Source of the DNA: a virus
Length of the DNA: 38,294 nucleotides
IMG/VR virus record: IMGVR_UViG_3300049845_000251
Span: 1 to 38,294 of that record
Reading direction: 5' to 3' (one strand)
Below, piece by piece: positions 27,237-34,250 of this stretch. The stretch's first letter is position 1. The number at the start of each line of letters is the position of its first letter. A model generated the notes under the pieces. That model was not told the DNA's origin and ran no database searches. It worked only from the letters and a program-made list of their open reading frames with translations. Position numbers and translations under genes: made by a program.

Positions 27237-27239
27237 GTG

Positions 27240-27264
27240 GGTCTCCTATCAGGAGACCTATTTA
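27240..27264 (-). promoter_or_regulatory. TAAATA box followed by SD-masking hairpin
   Basis: GTAAATA (27264-27259) directly followed by GGTCTCCT, loop GAT, AGGAGACC (27258-27251 with 27247-27240). The aggag SD is in the 3' arm, and the upstream gene's stop TAG is part of the TAAATAG box. Confidence 0.75.
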
Positions 27265-27695
27265 CCCTTCAAGGCCTCGGCCTGCTTGGCGATGTTGGCC
27301 TGATCTTCCCAGTACTGCTCGCAGTCCTTGATCGTGTCGCTGACATCATGGTTCGACAACGGTTCGTTCTGAGCGGCCGCGCGTCTCGGCAGCGTGTTCT
27401 CGACGCATGCGTCGATCGCCAACACGGCCTTGATCCTGTTAGGAGAGGCTGGCATGTCAAGCCAGACCGCGTGGCCTATTGTCACCGCCGGCACCGTGAC
27501 GAACGTTGCGATGATCCAGATTTCGATTGGGATGACAAGCGGAAGCGCTATGAGACAAAGGCCAATGATCTTGAGCCCTTCCCAGAGTGCCTTGATCTTC
27601 GCACCAATCCAAGAACCAAAGTTCTTGGAGGCACCGAGGGTACGACCAAGGCGACGAGACCAGAGGCGCTTCGTCGCCAGCACTACCGCATTCAT
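27258..27695 (-). CDS. membrane protein (145 aa)
   Basis: ATG at 27695 with aaggag SD. A basic N-terminal helix, then two close hydrophobic segments (LKIIGLCLIALPLVIPIEIWIIATFVTVPAVTIGHAVW, ~38-75), then a charged tail. No family recognised. Follows the zinc-ribbon gene after 8 bp, so probably co-transcribed. Confidence 0.55.
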   Translation of the reverse strand: MNAVVLATKRLWSRRLGRTLGASKNFGSWIGAKIKALWEGLKIIGLCLIALPLVIPIEIWIIATFVTVPAVTIGHAVWLDMPASPNRIKAVLAIDACVENTLPRRAAAQNEPLSNHDVSDTIKDCEQYWEDQANIAKQAEALKGK

Positions 27696-27703
27696 GCCGC
27701 TCC

Positions 27704-28504
27704 TTACAGGATGGACAGCCCCGTTCCACATTCAGGGCAGAACTTCGTACCGGGTTTGGACTTGGTGCCGCAGGTCGGGCACTCGACCTTGGTTTTCACG
27801 GTGACAGCCTCGCGAACAGGCTGACCCTCGAGCTGACCAAGTAGCTTCATGACCAGTACGTGCTTGACGCCGTCAGTTGGAAACCACGCACCCTGCTCGA
27901 ACTTCTGGTCTGACACCGAGCCATGCACCGTGATACCGGCGTCGTTGAGGCTTAGGTTCTGAGCAGAGGCCTGGGCCACCAGGGTGTCGCCGGTTGACGC
28001 AGAAGCCGAAGCACTGTTGGTACTATACATGGCCTGTGGCGCGTCACCGGTGCTGTTGTAGATGCCACCGAACGTCTGACGTGAGCCAGCCGAACGCAGC
28101 ACCCCACCGCCCTTGAGCCAGCCGTCGTTGTACGGCCGGTACACGCTCACGCGCTCGAACTCGAACTCGACACGGATCAGGCCGTCTTCAGCCTTAGCGC
28201 CACGAGGACCGTCCTCGATCTTCTGTGTCCGCTCGATGAACTTGAACCGATGGCCTTTCTCGAAGTTCCCGCCTTCGATAAAGCGCTCAAGCTCCACGGA
28301 CTCGTTCGGCTGAACGATCAGCGAGACGCCGTCGGTGGCATCGGTGCCGTCAATCGAGACACGCACCAGAGCGCGGACCGAGTTCAGGTTCTTGAAGTAC
28401 AAGGTGTATTCGCAACCGAAGGGCAGGAACACGGTGTCGCCTTGCTCGCGCAGAACGCGGCCATTGTGCTTGACGGCGACGACAAGCTTTTCTGAGTACA
28501 TCAT
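27704..28504 (-). CDS. protein with C-terminal zinc ribbon (266 aa)
   Basis: gaggag SD before an ATGATG pair. The N-terminal 170 residues look beta-rich (EKLVVAVKHNGRVLREQGDTVFLPFG, TLYFKNLNSVRALVRVSIDGTDATDG), followed by a Ser/Ala linker (YSTNSASASASTG). The last 30 residues contain CPTCGTKSKPGTKFCPECG, a zinc-ribbon knuckle pair. Such ribbons bind nucleic acid or proteins. Function unknown. The long leader contains a TAAATA box and a 9-bp repeat. Confidence 0.6.
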   Translation of the reverse strand: MMYSEKLVVAVKHNGRVLREQGDTVFLPFGCEYTLYFKNLNSVRALVRVSIDGTDATDGVSLIVQPNESVELERFIEGGNFEKGHRFKFIERTQKIEDGPRGAKAEDGLIRVEFEFERVSVYRPYNDGWLKGGGVLRSAGSRQTFGGIYNSTGDAPQAMYSTNSASASASTGDTLVAQASAQNLSLNDAGITVHGSVSDQKFEQGAWFPTDGVKHVLVMKLLGQLEGQPVREAVTVKTKVECPTCGTKSKPGTKFCPECGTGLSIL

Positions 28505-28540
28505 GTACACTCCTCTTTGACGGCTCACGGAGTAAGAGCC

Positions 28541-28596
28541 CAAGATTAAGACTCCGTTGAGTACCACATTGCGCGGTACAAGAGTATTTAATCTTG
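28541..28596 (-). promoter_or_regulatory. TAAATA box inside a long hairpin
   Basis: Box 28590-28585. CAAGATTAA (28596-28588, overlapping the box and the upstream stop TAA) pairs with TTAATCTTG (28549-28541); an inner GTACC/GGTAC hairpin lies between. The stem does not reach the ATG at 28504 but may affect the leader. Confidence 0.55.
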
Positions 28597-28815
28597 CCGG
28601 TTGTCGTCAAGCCCGCGGATCTTTGGTTCGAAGATCTCGCATAGCATACGCGCCAAGCCAGGCCATAGCACCGAGCCAACACCCCCGCTGATCAGTGCTA
28701 GCCACAGCACATGCACCCCAACAGCTATGCCAGCAACCGTCAAGCTCATGCAGACCAGCATGGTGACCATCATTGAAGCGGCACTGCAGATCATCCGGGT
28801 GTCGATGTGCTTCAT
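28588..28815 (-). CDS. small membrane protein (75 aa)
   Basis: Two transmembrane helices (SMMVTMLVCMSLTVAGIAVGVHVLWLALISGGVGSVLW, residues ~14-50), then a short polar tail. A class II holin-like shape is possible, but it lies far from any lysin. The ATG overlaps the upstream stop (ATGA); the stop TAA is part of the TAAATA box. Confidence 0.55.
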   Translation of the reverse strand: MKHIDTRMICSAASMMVTMLVCMSLTVAGIAVGVHVLWLALISGGVGSVLWPGLARMLCEIFEPKIRGLDDNRQD

Positions 28816-29720
28816 GCTAGGCCTGCCTGCTTGAGGTGCTTCTTAGACGCGGTCTTCTTGTTCGCGTGATAGTGATCGCCCTTACGCGCTGGCGTGAACA
28901 CGTCTCGTACGCGCTTGACGCGGTACACCGTCTCTCGGGTGAACTCATCGAACGCCGTCCCACCGACGATCCGTGCCTTGCCGAAGCGCTCACGCTCAGC
29001 TTGGTTGAGCTCGTCCCAGGTCTTCTCGCGGCGAGAGTTCGGCGTTCCGAGGAACTGGTACCCGGTCTTGAAGACTTCGATCCCCAGAGGCTTGTCGTAC
29101 ACGATACGAACCTCGGGAACTGGCAGCAGGTCGAAGTGGAACCATACCCCATCGATCAGGTGCAGCACCTCGGTCTTGCTCAAGACGCGCTTGACGGCAA
29201 GCTCCTTGGCGCGCGCCTCGGCTTCCTTCTGCTTGATGACGGACCGACGCGGTGGCTTCTTGACCACCTTCAGGGTGCCATCCTTCGGGCAGATGTAGTA
29301 ATCCTTGTACGACTCCTTGATCGGAATCGGCCCACGCGTGCTGGCCCAGCGCCCGTTGTCGACGAACATGACCTGGCCCTTGTCACCGACAAGGGTGTTC
29401 TTCTCAACCTCCTGCCAGAGGTGCTGCAGGATGTGCGCGTTGATCACACCGCGCATGTCGAAGGTCTTGCACAGCTCGCTGTAGCACTTGTCCCAGTTCT
29501 TGCCGATACAGGAGCGAAGCCATCCCCACAGTGGGTTCAAGTTCTCGTTGAAGCTCTTGCGGTCGTACCCGAAGTTGTACCGCTTGCGCATGGACTCGCG
29601 CCCACCGACTTCCTCATCGTCAAGACCCTTCGGGCCCTTGACGTTCCGGTAGTTGTGGAAGTGATCCCGGTGATGGATCCTCTCTCGCTCAACCAACAGC
29701 TTGTTGAAGTCACTGCGCAT
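28812..29720 (-). CDS. conserved hypothetical protein (302 aa)
   Basis: A basic protein with a patterned core: SMRKRYNFGYDRKSFNENLNPLWGWLRSCIGKNWDKCYSELC, FDMRGVINAHILQHL...VE, then IVYDKPLGIEVFKTGYQF and a lysine-rich C-terminus. No family known to me; a nucleic-acid-binding role would fit the charge. Single Cys pair only. Predicted leaderless start (TAGAAT at 29726-29731, five bases before ATG). Followed immediately by the 75-aa membrane gene. Confidence 0.6.
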   Translation of the reverse strand: MRSDFNKLLVERERIHHRDHFHNYRNVKGPKGLDDEEVGGRESMRKRYNFGYDRKSFNENLNPLWGWLRSCIGKNWDKCYSELCKTFDMRGVINAHILQHLWQEVEKNTLVGDKGQVMFVDNGRWASTRGPIPIKESYKDYYICPKDGTLKVVKKPPRRSVIKQKEAEARAKELAVKRVLSKTEVLHLIDGVWFHFDLLPVPEVRIVYDKPLGIEVFKTGYQFLGTPNSRREKTWDELNQAERERFGKARIVGGTAFDEFTRETVYRVKRVRDVFTPARKGDHYHANKKTASKKHLKQAGLA

Positions 29721-29725
29721 GTTTT

Positions 29726-29731
29726 ATTCTA
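29726..29731 (-). promoter_or_regulatory. -10 TAGAAT, five bases before ATG
   Basis: TAGAAT on the minus strand, AAAAC, then the ATG at 29720. It follows the TAAATA/terminator hairpin by about ten bases, so this gene has both promoter types. Confidence 0.5.
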
Positions 29732-29766
29732 AAACGCCCCTGGGCAGGTATTTAACCCTGCCCAGG
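29732..29766 (-). terminator. terminator with a TAAATA box in its loop
   Basis: 10-bp perfect stem (29757-29766 with 29739-29748), loop GTTAAATA (box 29749-29754), then GGGCGTTTT on the minus strand. It ends the lipoprotein gene and starts late transcription of the 29720 gene, as at 10819-10850. Confidence 0.65.
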
Positions 29767-29791
29767 AGGAGTGATGGGGTGATGGGGTTGA

Positions 29792-31321
29792 TCAGTTGCC
29801 GATCGGGATCAGGTCCGTGACCTTGCGATCGCCGGCCTCGATCACGCCGCGGTGGTGCATCTCACCGGTCGTGAAGTCCAGCTCGACGAACATCTTGTCG
29901 GAGTTCGCGGTGTTGGCGACCTCGACCATGGTTTCGTTCGCGTACACGGTGGCCTTGATCGCTCCTCGCGGGTCCTTCAGCGCCAGGACACCGAGGCGGT
30001 CCAGGTCGAAGCGCGTGACGTTCCCGGTGGCGGCGTCCATGCGGGAGTGCAGGTTGCCCTGGCCGTTGATGCAGTACGCGTACTGGCCATCGAGGCGCGA
30101 GTACTGGATCTCGCCGCCGATGTAGTCCTTGTCGGTGTTGGACAGCGCCACGGACTCGTTGGTGTCGACGTTCCAGACCACGCAGCGGTCCGACATCAGG
30201 TGCTGGTTGTACCGGCCGACGGCACCGTACATCGCGATCGGCTGGTCGTTCCGCTGCATCGCGGACTGGAAGTACGTGCCGTTCGCCAGGTCCAGCTCCT
30301 TGAAGTTCCCGTTGATCCAGTTCCACGTGAACTTGCCGTTGGCGTTCAGGAAGACCGCGTGGTACCCGATCGACGGCACCGGGTCGGGACCGTTCTGTGC
30401 GCTGATCACGCGGAAGGCCGTGCTGCCGCGGGTGAAGACCAGCACCGCGTCGGTACGCAGACCGGCGTTCGGGATCGCCACCAGGTTCGTACCGTCGTAC
30501 GCCACGGCACCGCGGAAGGCGCTGATCGGGACGTTGCGCGACGTCAGGTCGGTGATCGTGGCGGTGTTGTCGTCGTTCACGTCCAGCGCTCGGATCACGT
30601 ATTCGGGGCGTCCGGCGGAGTTCAGGCCCGTCTGCACGACCAGCAGCGTGGAGCTCGAGCTGTTGAAGGCGTGATCGCCGGCCGCGATGACGTCGACGAT
30701 CTGCTCGGTGCTGGCGTCGATCTCCAGCGCGGCGCCGTCACCGGTGACGACGAAGTCGGCCTGCTTGTACGACACCGTGCAGTCCTCGGACAGCGAGGCC
30801 GGCACCGTCATGCGGGCGAGCATGTGCCCCTTGCCCGGGTTCACGCCCCAGATCTTGTGGATCTTGACCTCGGCGTTCGTGTCGTCGCAGGTCAGCTCCT
30901 TGTCCTTGTCCTTGCCGCTGCCCTTGAGCTTGGCCTTCAGGGACACGAGCTGTCCGTCGCGGATCTTGTTCGTGAAGCCCATGTTGCTGCCGACCTTGAG
31001 GCTCGGCAGGCCGCTGGCGTACGCGGGACCGGCGATGATCGAGGTCGCGTCGAAGAGCTTGGACTTCAGGAAATCGGTCACCGCGGAGACCATGGTGCGG
31101 TTGCTGGCGGTCTGCGCCAGGACGTCGGTGGCACGCAGGTCGAGGGTGGCCAGCGACACGACCATCGCACGGGAGACCGGGGCGCTCGAGGTGCCGGGGT
31201 TCGTGGTCGAGGTCGACGGCGTGGGAGCCGCGGAGGCGGATTCCGAACCGCCGCCACCACCGCCGCAGGCGGTCAGGAGGGCAGCGGAAGCGAGCAGCGA
31301 GAGGGCGAAGGTGCGGTTCAT
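29792..31321 (-). CDS. large lipoprotein (509 aa), bacterial-like
   Basis: Signal peptide with lipobox LLTAC followed by a glycine run (MNRTFALSLLASAALLTACG), so probably an exported lipid-anchored protein. Then a Ser/Thr/Ala/Pro linker and a long beta-rich domain with repeated strands (VDVIAAGDHAFNSSSSTLLVVQTGL, YVIRALDVNDDNTATITDL, AYDGTNLVAIPNAGL, YCINGQGNLHSRMDAATGNV), suggesting a beta-propeller. The gene looks richer in G+C at third positions than its neighbours and in style is closer to a host surface lipoprotein, suggesting transfer. Leader contains copy C of the repeated element and a TAGAAT -10. A superinfection-exclusion or surface-masking role is possible. Confidence 0.7.
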   Translation of the reverse strand: MNRTFALSLLASAALLTACGGGGGGSESASAAPTPSTSTTNPGTSSAPVSRAMVVSLATLDLRATDVLAQTASNRTMVSAVTDFLKSKLFDATSIIAGPAYASGLPSLKVGSNMGFTNKIRDGQLVSLKAKLKGSGKDKDKELTCDDTNAEVKIHKIWGVNPGKGHMLARMTVPASLSEDCTVSYKQADFVVTGDGAALEIDASTEQIVDVIAAGDHAFNSSSSTLLVVQTGLNSAGRPEYVIRALDVNDDNTATITDLTSRNVPISAFRGAVAYDGTNLVAIPNAGLRTDAVLVFTRGSTAFRVISAQNGPDPVPSIGYHAVFLNANGKFTWNWINGNFKELDLANGTYFQSAMQRNDQPIAMYGAVGRYNQHLMSDRCVVWNVDTNESVALSNTDKDYIGGEIQYSRLDGQYAYCINGQGNLHSRMDAATGNVTRFDLDRLGVLALKDPRGAIKATVYANETMVEVANTANSDKMFVELDFTTGEMHHRGVIEAGDRKVTDLIPIGN

Positions 31322-31339
31322 CGTGAACTCCGTAGAAAG

Positions 31340-31384
31340 CCTGAGGGATCTCCCCTCCTGTGGTTGCTGCGAACCCGTCGCAGC
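31340..31384 (-). promoter_or_regulatory. repeated two-hairpin leader element, copy C
   Basis: Core 31340-31364 (loop base A) and stem GCTGCGA/TCGCAGC (31366-31384, loop CGGGT). It lies just downstream of a TAGAAT -10 (about 31397-31402), so the mRNA should begin almost at the first hairpin. A frame of 26 codons through the element ends in ATGA overlap with the lipoprotein start, but its ATG overlaps the -10. Confidence 0.7.
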
Positions 31385-31431
31385 GTCGGTATCGACATTC
31401 TAACCCGAAGGTTGTAACGAGCCCGATGGCG

Positions 31432-31911
31432 TTACAACTCTTGCAGGATCTTGGGAATCTGCGAGATCTGGGTGATGCGTGGCACGATGATCTTTGCGCC
31501 AGCGCCGTGCTCCCTGAGCTGGATGAACTGGCCCGATGGCGTGAACGCCAGCACGAGTGTCTTGACCTTGTGCTTGAACGTGAAACCTGAACCGCGGAAA
31601 GATTCCTCGAGTGCGCCGTAATGGGTGGAAAACTCCGACAGATGCAAGCGCAGCTCGTTGGCCAGCTGGTCGACGATCGCGCGCCGCGACTTGGCCATGA
31701 GGCGCGGGATGTACATCAGCTTGCCAGCTGGCACCATCCCGAACGCATCGCCGGTCTTCCTGAGAAGCTCGACACGCTCGTTGAGGACTTGCTCGGCCTC
31801 ATGACGCAAGCACACCGCTATCGAGACCCCAACGGTTGGGCGGACTTGGGAGAACCGCAGGACGTGGTCGTCTTCCTGGACCCAGCCAACGGTTTGGAGT
31901 TCGGTGCTCAT
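31432..31911 (-). CDS. hypothetical protein (159 aa)
   Basis: Starts MSTELQTVGWVQEDD after the overlap TGATG with the 58-aa gene. Helices LRHEAEQVLNERVELLRKTGDAFG and RAIVDQLANELRLHLSEFSTHYGALEESF, and strands VKTLVLAFTPSGQFIQLREHG. No family recognised. The longer upstream extension in the same frame is a shadow of the 58-aa gene. Confidence 0.55.
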   Translation of the reverse strand: MSTELQTVGWVQEDDHVLRFSQVRPTVGVSIAVCLRHEAEQVLNERVELLRKTGDAFGMVPAGKLMYIPRLMAKSRRAIVDQLANELRLHLSEFSTHYGALEESFRGSGFTFKHKVKTLVLAFTPSGQFIQLREHGAGAKIIVPRITQISQIPKILQEL

Positions 31912-32087
31912 CAGTCGAGACTTTCGTCGATCCAGAGGGCAAGACGATCCCATGTGTACTCGAGCCGGCCCTTCTCTCGAAAGAGCTGCACGAGCAACAC
32001 GATGGCGATCACGATTGAGCTGAAGGCCATGATGGCCGTCAGGATGTGTGCGGTGGTGCTGGGCTTCACCAAGATCTTATGCTTCAT
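31911..32087 (-). CDS. 58-aa single-pass membrane protein
   Basis: One transmembrane helix (AHILTAIMAFSSIVIAIVLLVQLF, ~13-36) and a charged C-terminal tail (REKGRLEYTWDRLALWIDESLD). The ATG lies inside the previous gene (11-bp overlap), and its stop overlaps the next start (TGATG). No family recognised. Confidence 0.6.
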   Translation of the reverse strand: MKHKILVKPSTTAHILTAIMAFSSIVIAIVLLVQLFREKGRLEYTWDRLALWIDESLD

Positions 32088-32277
32088 CGGCGGTCTCGAA
32101 GTCGTCGAAGGTCTTCTCGTGCAGCGGAATCTTGGCCTTCTGCAGGGCCTGCTTAACCTTGGCCAGCATCATCATCTTCGTGATCTCGCCGCGTCTGTAC
32201 TCGCGCAGGAAGGGCTCAGCAATGGTGGCTTGCGCCTCGCTGAGGCGCTTCCCTTCGAGGAAAATGACGTTGGCCAT
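32077..32277 (-). CDS. hypothetical protein (66 aa)
   Basis: MANVIFLEGKRLSEAQATIAEPFLREYRRGEITK...; helical and charged. Its ATG overlaps the preceding stop by one base. Middle of a five-gene overlapping operon from 32953. No family recognised. Confidence 0.5.
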   Translation of the reverse strand: MANVIFLEGKRLSEAQATIAEPFLREYRRGEITKMMMLAKVKQALQKAKIPLHEKTFDDFETADEA

Positions 32278-32669
32278 CAGTACACACGTCGCATGACATG
32301 CTCGTACACGAAGTCGCGCTGGTCGTTCAGTGCCTCGAGCTGTTCGTCGGTCATCGGGACCCCGTCGTACGTGGCGTACGCGATGTACGCGTCGCAGAAG
32401 TCAGGGTAGTCCTTGGTGTCGATGCCTTCGACCTCGACGTCTTGGACCTTGTTCAGGTCGAGTTCGATCTTCGTCTTCACGGTCTCTCCATCGTCCAGGA
32501 ACATCAGGTGCATCTCACGGAAGTACGCCTCGAGGCCATCGATCATGATGGCGGGCATCGCCCGAAAGATCCGTTCTTCGACACCGTTGATCTCGCACGG
32601 CAAGTCGTAGAACACGGAGATGGTCCTGCCCAGCAGGTTGGGGTACCCGCCGATGATCATGGCTTTCAT
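32277..32669 (-). CDS. hypothetical protein (130 aa)
   Basis: Begins MKAMIIGGYPNLLGRTISVFYDLPCEING, with acidic C-terminal half (DKVQ-like VQDVEVEGIDTKDYPDFCDAYIAYATYDGVPMTDEQLEAL). No family recognised. Overlaps the upstream gene by four bases; the internal ATG at codon 4 is also possible. Confidence 0.55.
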   Translation of the reverse strand: MKAMIIGGYPNLLGRTISVFYDLPCEINGVEERIFRAMPAIMIDGLEAYFREMHLMFLDDGETVKTKIELDLNKVQDVEVEGIDTKDYPDFCDAYIAYATYDGVPMTDEQLEALNDQRDFVYEHVMRRVY

Positions 32670-32953
32670 GCAAACCTCTTCAGAAAGTCAAGAGCTTCGG
32701 CCTCGGTCTTGCAGACCTGGCGACCGGTGCGGGGCAGGTCGCGGATCGCCGTCTGCCACGTGATCAGGATAAAACCGGGTGCGTACACGCGGATCACGCC
32801 GTCCAGGATGCGGGCCTTGCAGAACAGCACGGACCAGTGCTCCTTGCCCTTGGCGTCCTTGGACTTCTCGACTGACACCCCGTACGAGTCGTTCATCGAG
32901 TTCTCGATGCAAAACGTGGCGAGGCGGTTGGCGATGTCTTGGCGTAGGCTCAT
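32666..32953 (-). CDS. hypothetical protein (95 aa), leaderless
   Basis: First gene of the 32953-31432 operon. Begins MSLRQDIANRLATFCIENSMND, beta-rich middle (VIRVYAPGFILITWQTAIRDL), C-terminal helix (EAEALDFLKRF). TAGAAT lies six bases before the ATG with no SD, so a leaderless mRNA is predicted. No family recognised. Confidence 0.55.
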   Translation of the reverse strand: MSLRQDIANRLATFCIENSMNDSYGVSVEKSKDAKGKEHWSVLFCKARILDGVIRVYAPGFILITWQTAIRDLPRTGRQVCKTEAEALDFLKRFA

Positions 32954-32959
32954 GGGAGC

Positions 32960-32996
32960 ATTCTACACCCAAGTCTAGCGCAACCTGTAACCGTTA
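32960..32996 (-). promoter_or_regulatory. leaderless promoter with GTAACGGTTAC palindrome
   Basis: TAGAAT (32965-32960), six bases, then ATG at 32953. A perfect GTAAC-x-GTTAC-type palindrome lies 21 bases 5' of the -10. The context CTTGGGTGTAGAATGC is nearly repeated upstream of 34215. Confidence 0.5.
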
Positions 32997-33011
32997 CATT
33001 CTCACGGTCTT

Positions 33012-33269
33012 TCAGGGCAGTAGATGCTTGGATTTCTCAAGAACCTCTCGAGACGAGACCAGCAGTGCCCCGTGTTGGAGAGCGAGGGCGTGCTGTTCGG
33101 TGGTAATGTCGTAGTGCGGCGCGGTTTTCGACGCGTGCCAGAAATGTCGCTTGACCCCGATTCTTTCGGCGAACTCGTGAAGTTCCTCGATCGAGTCGGC
33201 CGCCATGTGCGCATACGACTTTCGACCGTTCGGGGACTTCTTCCAAGTCGCAGCGTCGACGTAGATCAT
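33012..33269 (-). CDS. DUF4031 protein (85 aa)
   Basis: Matches the DUF4031 layout: MIYVDAATWKKS...RKSYAHMAADSIEELHEFAERIGVKRHFWHASK...HYDI...ALQHGALLVSSREVL. Members are found next to nucleotide- or envelope-related genes in bacteria and phages; function is unknown. The start overlaps the preceding stop (ATGA). Terminal gene of its operon. Confidence 0.85.
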   Translation of the reverse strand: MIYVDAATWKKSPNGRKSYAHMAADSIEELHEFAERIGVKRHFWHASKTAPHYDITTEQHALALQHGALLVSSREVLEKSKHLLP

Positions 33270-33718
33270 GGCAGTTCGTGCTTGAGCGCCACCTGGCAAG
33301 CAAGACCGTACCAGGTTCGGTCGCTGACAACGCAATGCAGCACGCTGTCATCGAAGAGCACCCAGCTTCCCTTCCGCATGCGCGAGCTGAAAGCGCCACA
33401 CTGGATATGCAGATGGCTGTGTCGTGCCATGTCGATGATCCAGAAGACCGCACGGCGAGAAGGTGGACCATCCTCCCAGCCCGAGGTGTCTACACCTGCC
33501 GGCAGGCCGCCAACCCACGTGTCGTTGTGCGGCTCGACGTTCTTAAGCTTCAAGGCCGTGAAGGTCTCGCTGTCAAACGCGTACCCTTCCGGGAGGGGTG
33601 GTACGTTCATGAAGTCGAACGACTGAGGGACCGTTCGACAGAACGAACCATCGGCATGCTCGCGGACAAGCCTGACCTGTGCTGCCGTGGGCAGCAGAAA
33701 CCCTTCGCTGTAGATCAT
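33266..33718 (-). CDS. possible 2OG-Fe(II) oxygenase-like protein (150 aa)
   Basis: Begins MIYSEGFLLPTAAQVRLV. The iron triad HxD...H may be PHNDTWVGG (~52) and DDSVLHCVVSDRTWYGLACQVAL (~133), the pattern of prolyl hydroxylase-like double-stranded beta helices; FWIIDMARHSHLHIQCGAF could supply other strands. The distal Arg/Lys for 2-oxoglutarate is not certain. Phages have small oxygenases of this type acting on proteins or DNA bases. Overlaps both neighbours by four bases. Confidence 0.5.
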   Translation of the reverse strand: MIYSEGFLLPTAAQVRLVREHADGSFCRTVPQSFDFMNVPPLPEGYAFDSETFTALKLKNVEPHNDTWVGGLPAGVDTSGWEDGPPSRRAVFWIIDMARHSHLHIQCGAFSSRMRKGSWVLFDDSVLHCVVSDRTWYGLACQVALKHELP

Positions 33719-34215
33719 GGCATGTCCGGAAATGGGTTCCACGACCACTGCAGCAGGGTCTGGCGTTGACGAGCACGTTTCTTCGGATCGCCACCGCCAT
33801 TCTTCTTGACCTGAGCCGAGTGCCTGGCAATCTGCTTCCAGCGACGGATCTGGCGGTCATCGTCAGCGGTGCGGCGACCCATCCAGAACCGGCAGTACCA
33901 CTCGAACCAGCCACGCGGGTCCTGTTCGTTGATGAGGCCTTTCTCGACCCACCAGCTCGTCGGCAGCCTGGACTTCAGGCCGAAGTGGTTCAGCCGCTCG
34001 TCCGGCACGTCCGAAAGCTTTGCGTTCGTGAACCAGTCGGCCGGGTACTCGTCACGACAAGAGTTCAGGTACTTGCCTTCGAAGACACCCATCTCGAGCA
34101 TCTGCTTCGGGGTGTAGAACGGCTTGAAGTCCGGGTGGTCGGACATGTCACCTAGTGCTCTGGTTCGGGTGTACGAACCAGTTTGCATCAGATTAGAGAA
34201 CTTGACGACTTGCAT
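33715..34215 (-). CDS. conserved protein with DPRGWFEWYCRF motif (166 aa), leaderless
   Basis: Contains FYTPKQMLEMGVFEGKYLNSCRDEYPADWF, then INEQDPRGWFEWYCRFWMGRRTADDDRQIRRWKQIARH, and a basic C-terminus ending in QRQTLLQW. The PRGWF-W-Y-FW-GRR-DDRQI-RW pattern also occurs in bacterial and eukaryotic proteins of unknown function. Start taken as 34215, seven bases after TACAAT; the ATG at 34224 overlaps the -10. First gene of the unit to 33012. Confidence 0.65.
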   Translation of the reverse strand: MQVVKFSNLMQTGSYTRTRALGDMSDHPDFKPFYTPKQMLEMGVFEGKYLNSCRDEYPADWFTNAKLSDVPDERLNHFGLKSRLPTSWWVEKGLINEQDPRGWFEWYCRFWMGRRTADDDRQIRRWKQIARHSAQVKKNGGGDPKKRARQRQTLLQWSWNPFPDMP

Positions 34216-34222
34216 GGGGTGC

Positions 34223-34250
34223 ATTGTACACCCAAGCTCGTAACGGTTAC
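34223..34250 (-). promoter_or_regulatory. leaderless promoter with GTAACCGTTAC palindrome
   Basis: TACAAT (34228-34223), seven bases, ATG at 34215. The palindrome lies 11 bases 5' of the -10, ten bases nearer than in the matching promoter at 32960-32996 (one helical turn). Confidence 0.5.

Noticed and set aside
31318-31398. 26-aa leader peptide through repeated element copy C
   Set aside because: Its ATG overlaps the predicted -10 (TAGAAT), and the matching frame in copy B has no start codon; the compensatory stem change favours an RNA element.
29852-31417. 521-aa plus-strand ORF opposite the lipoprotein
   Set aside because: Val/Arg/Gly/Leu-rich antisense shadow typical of GC-rich DNA; the minus frame has signal peptide and lipobox.
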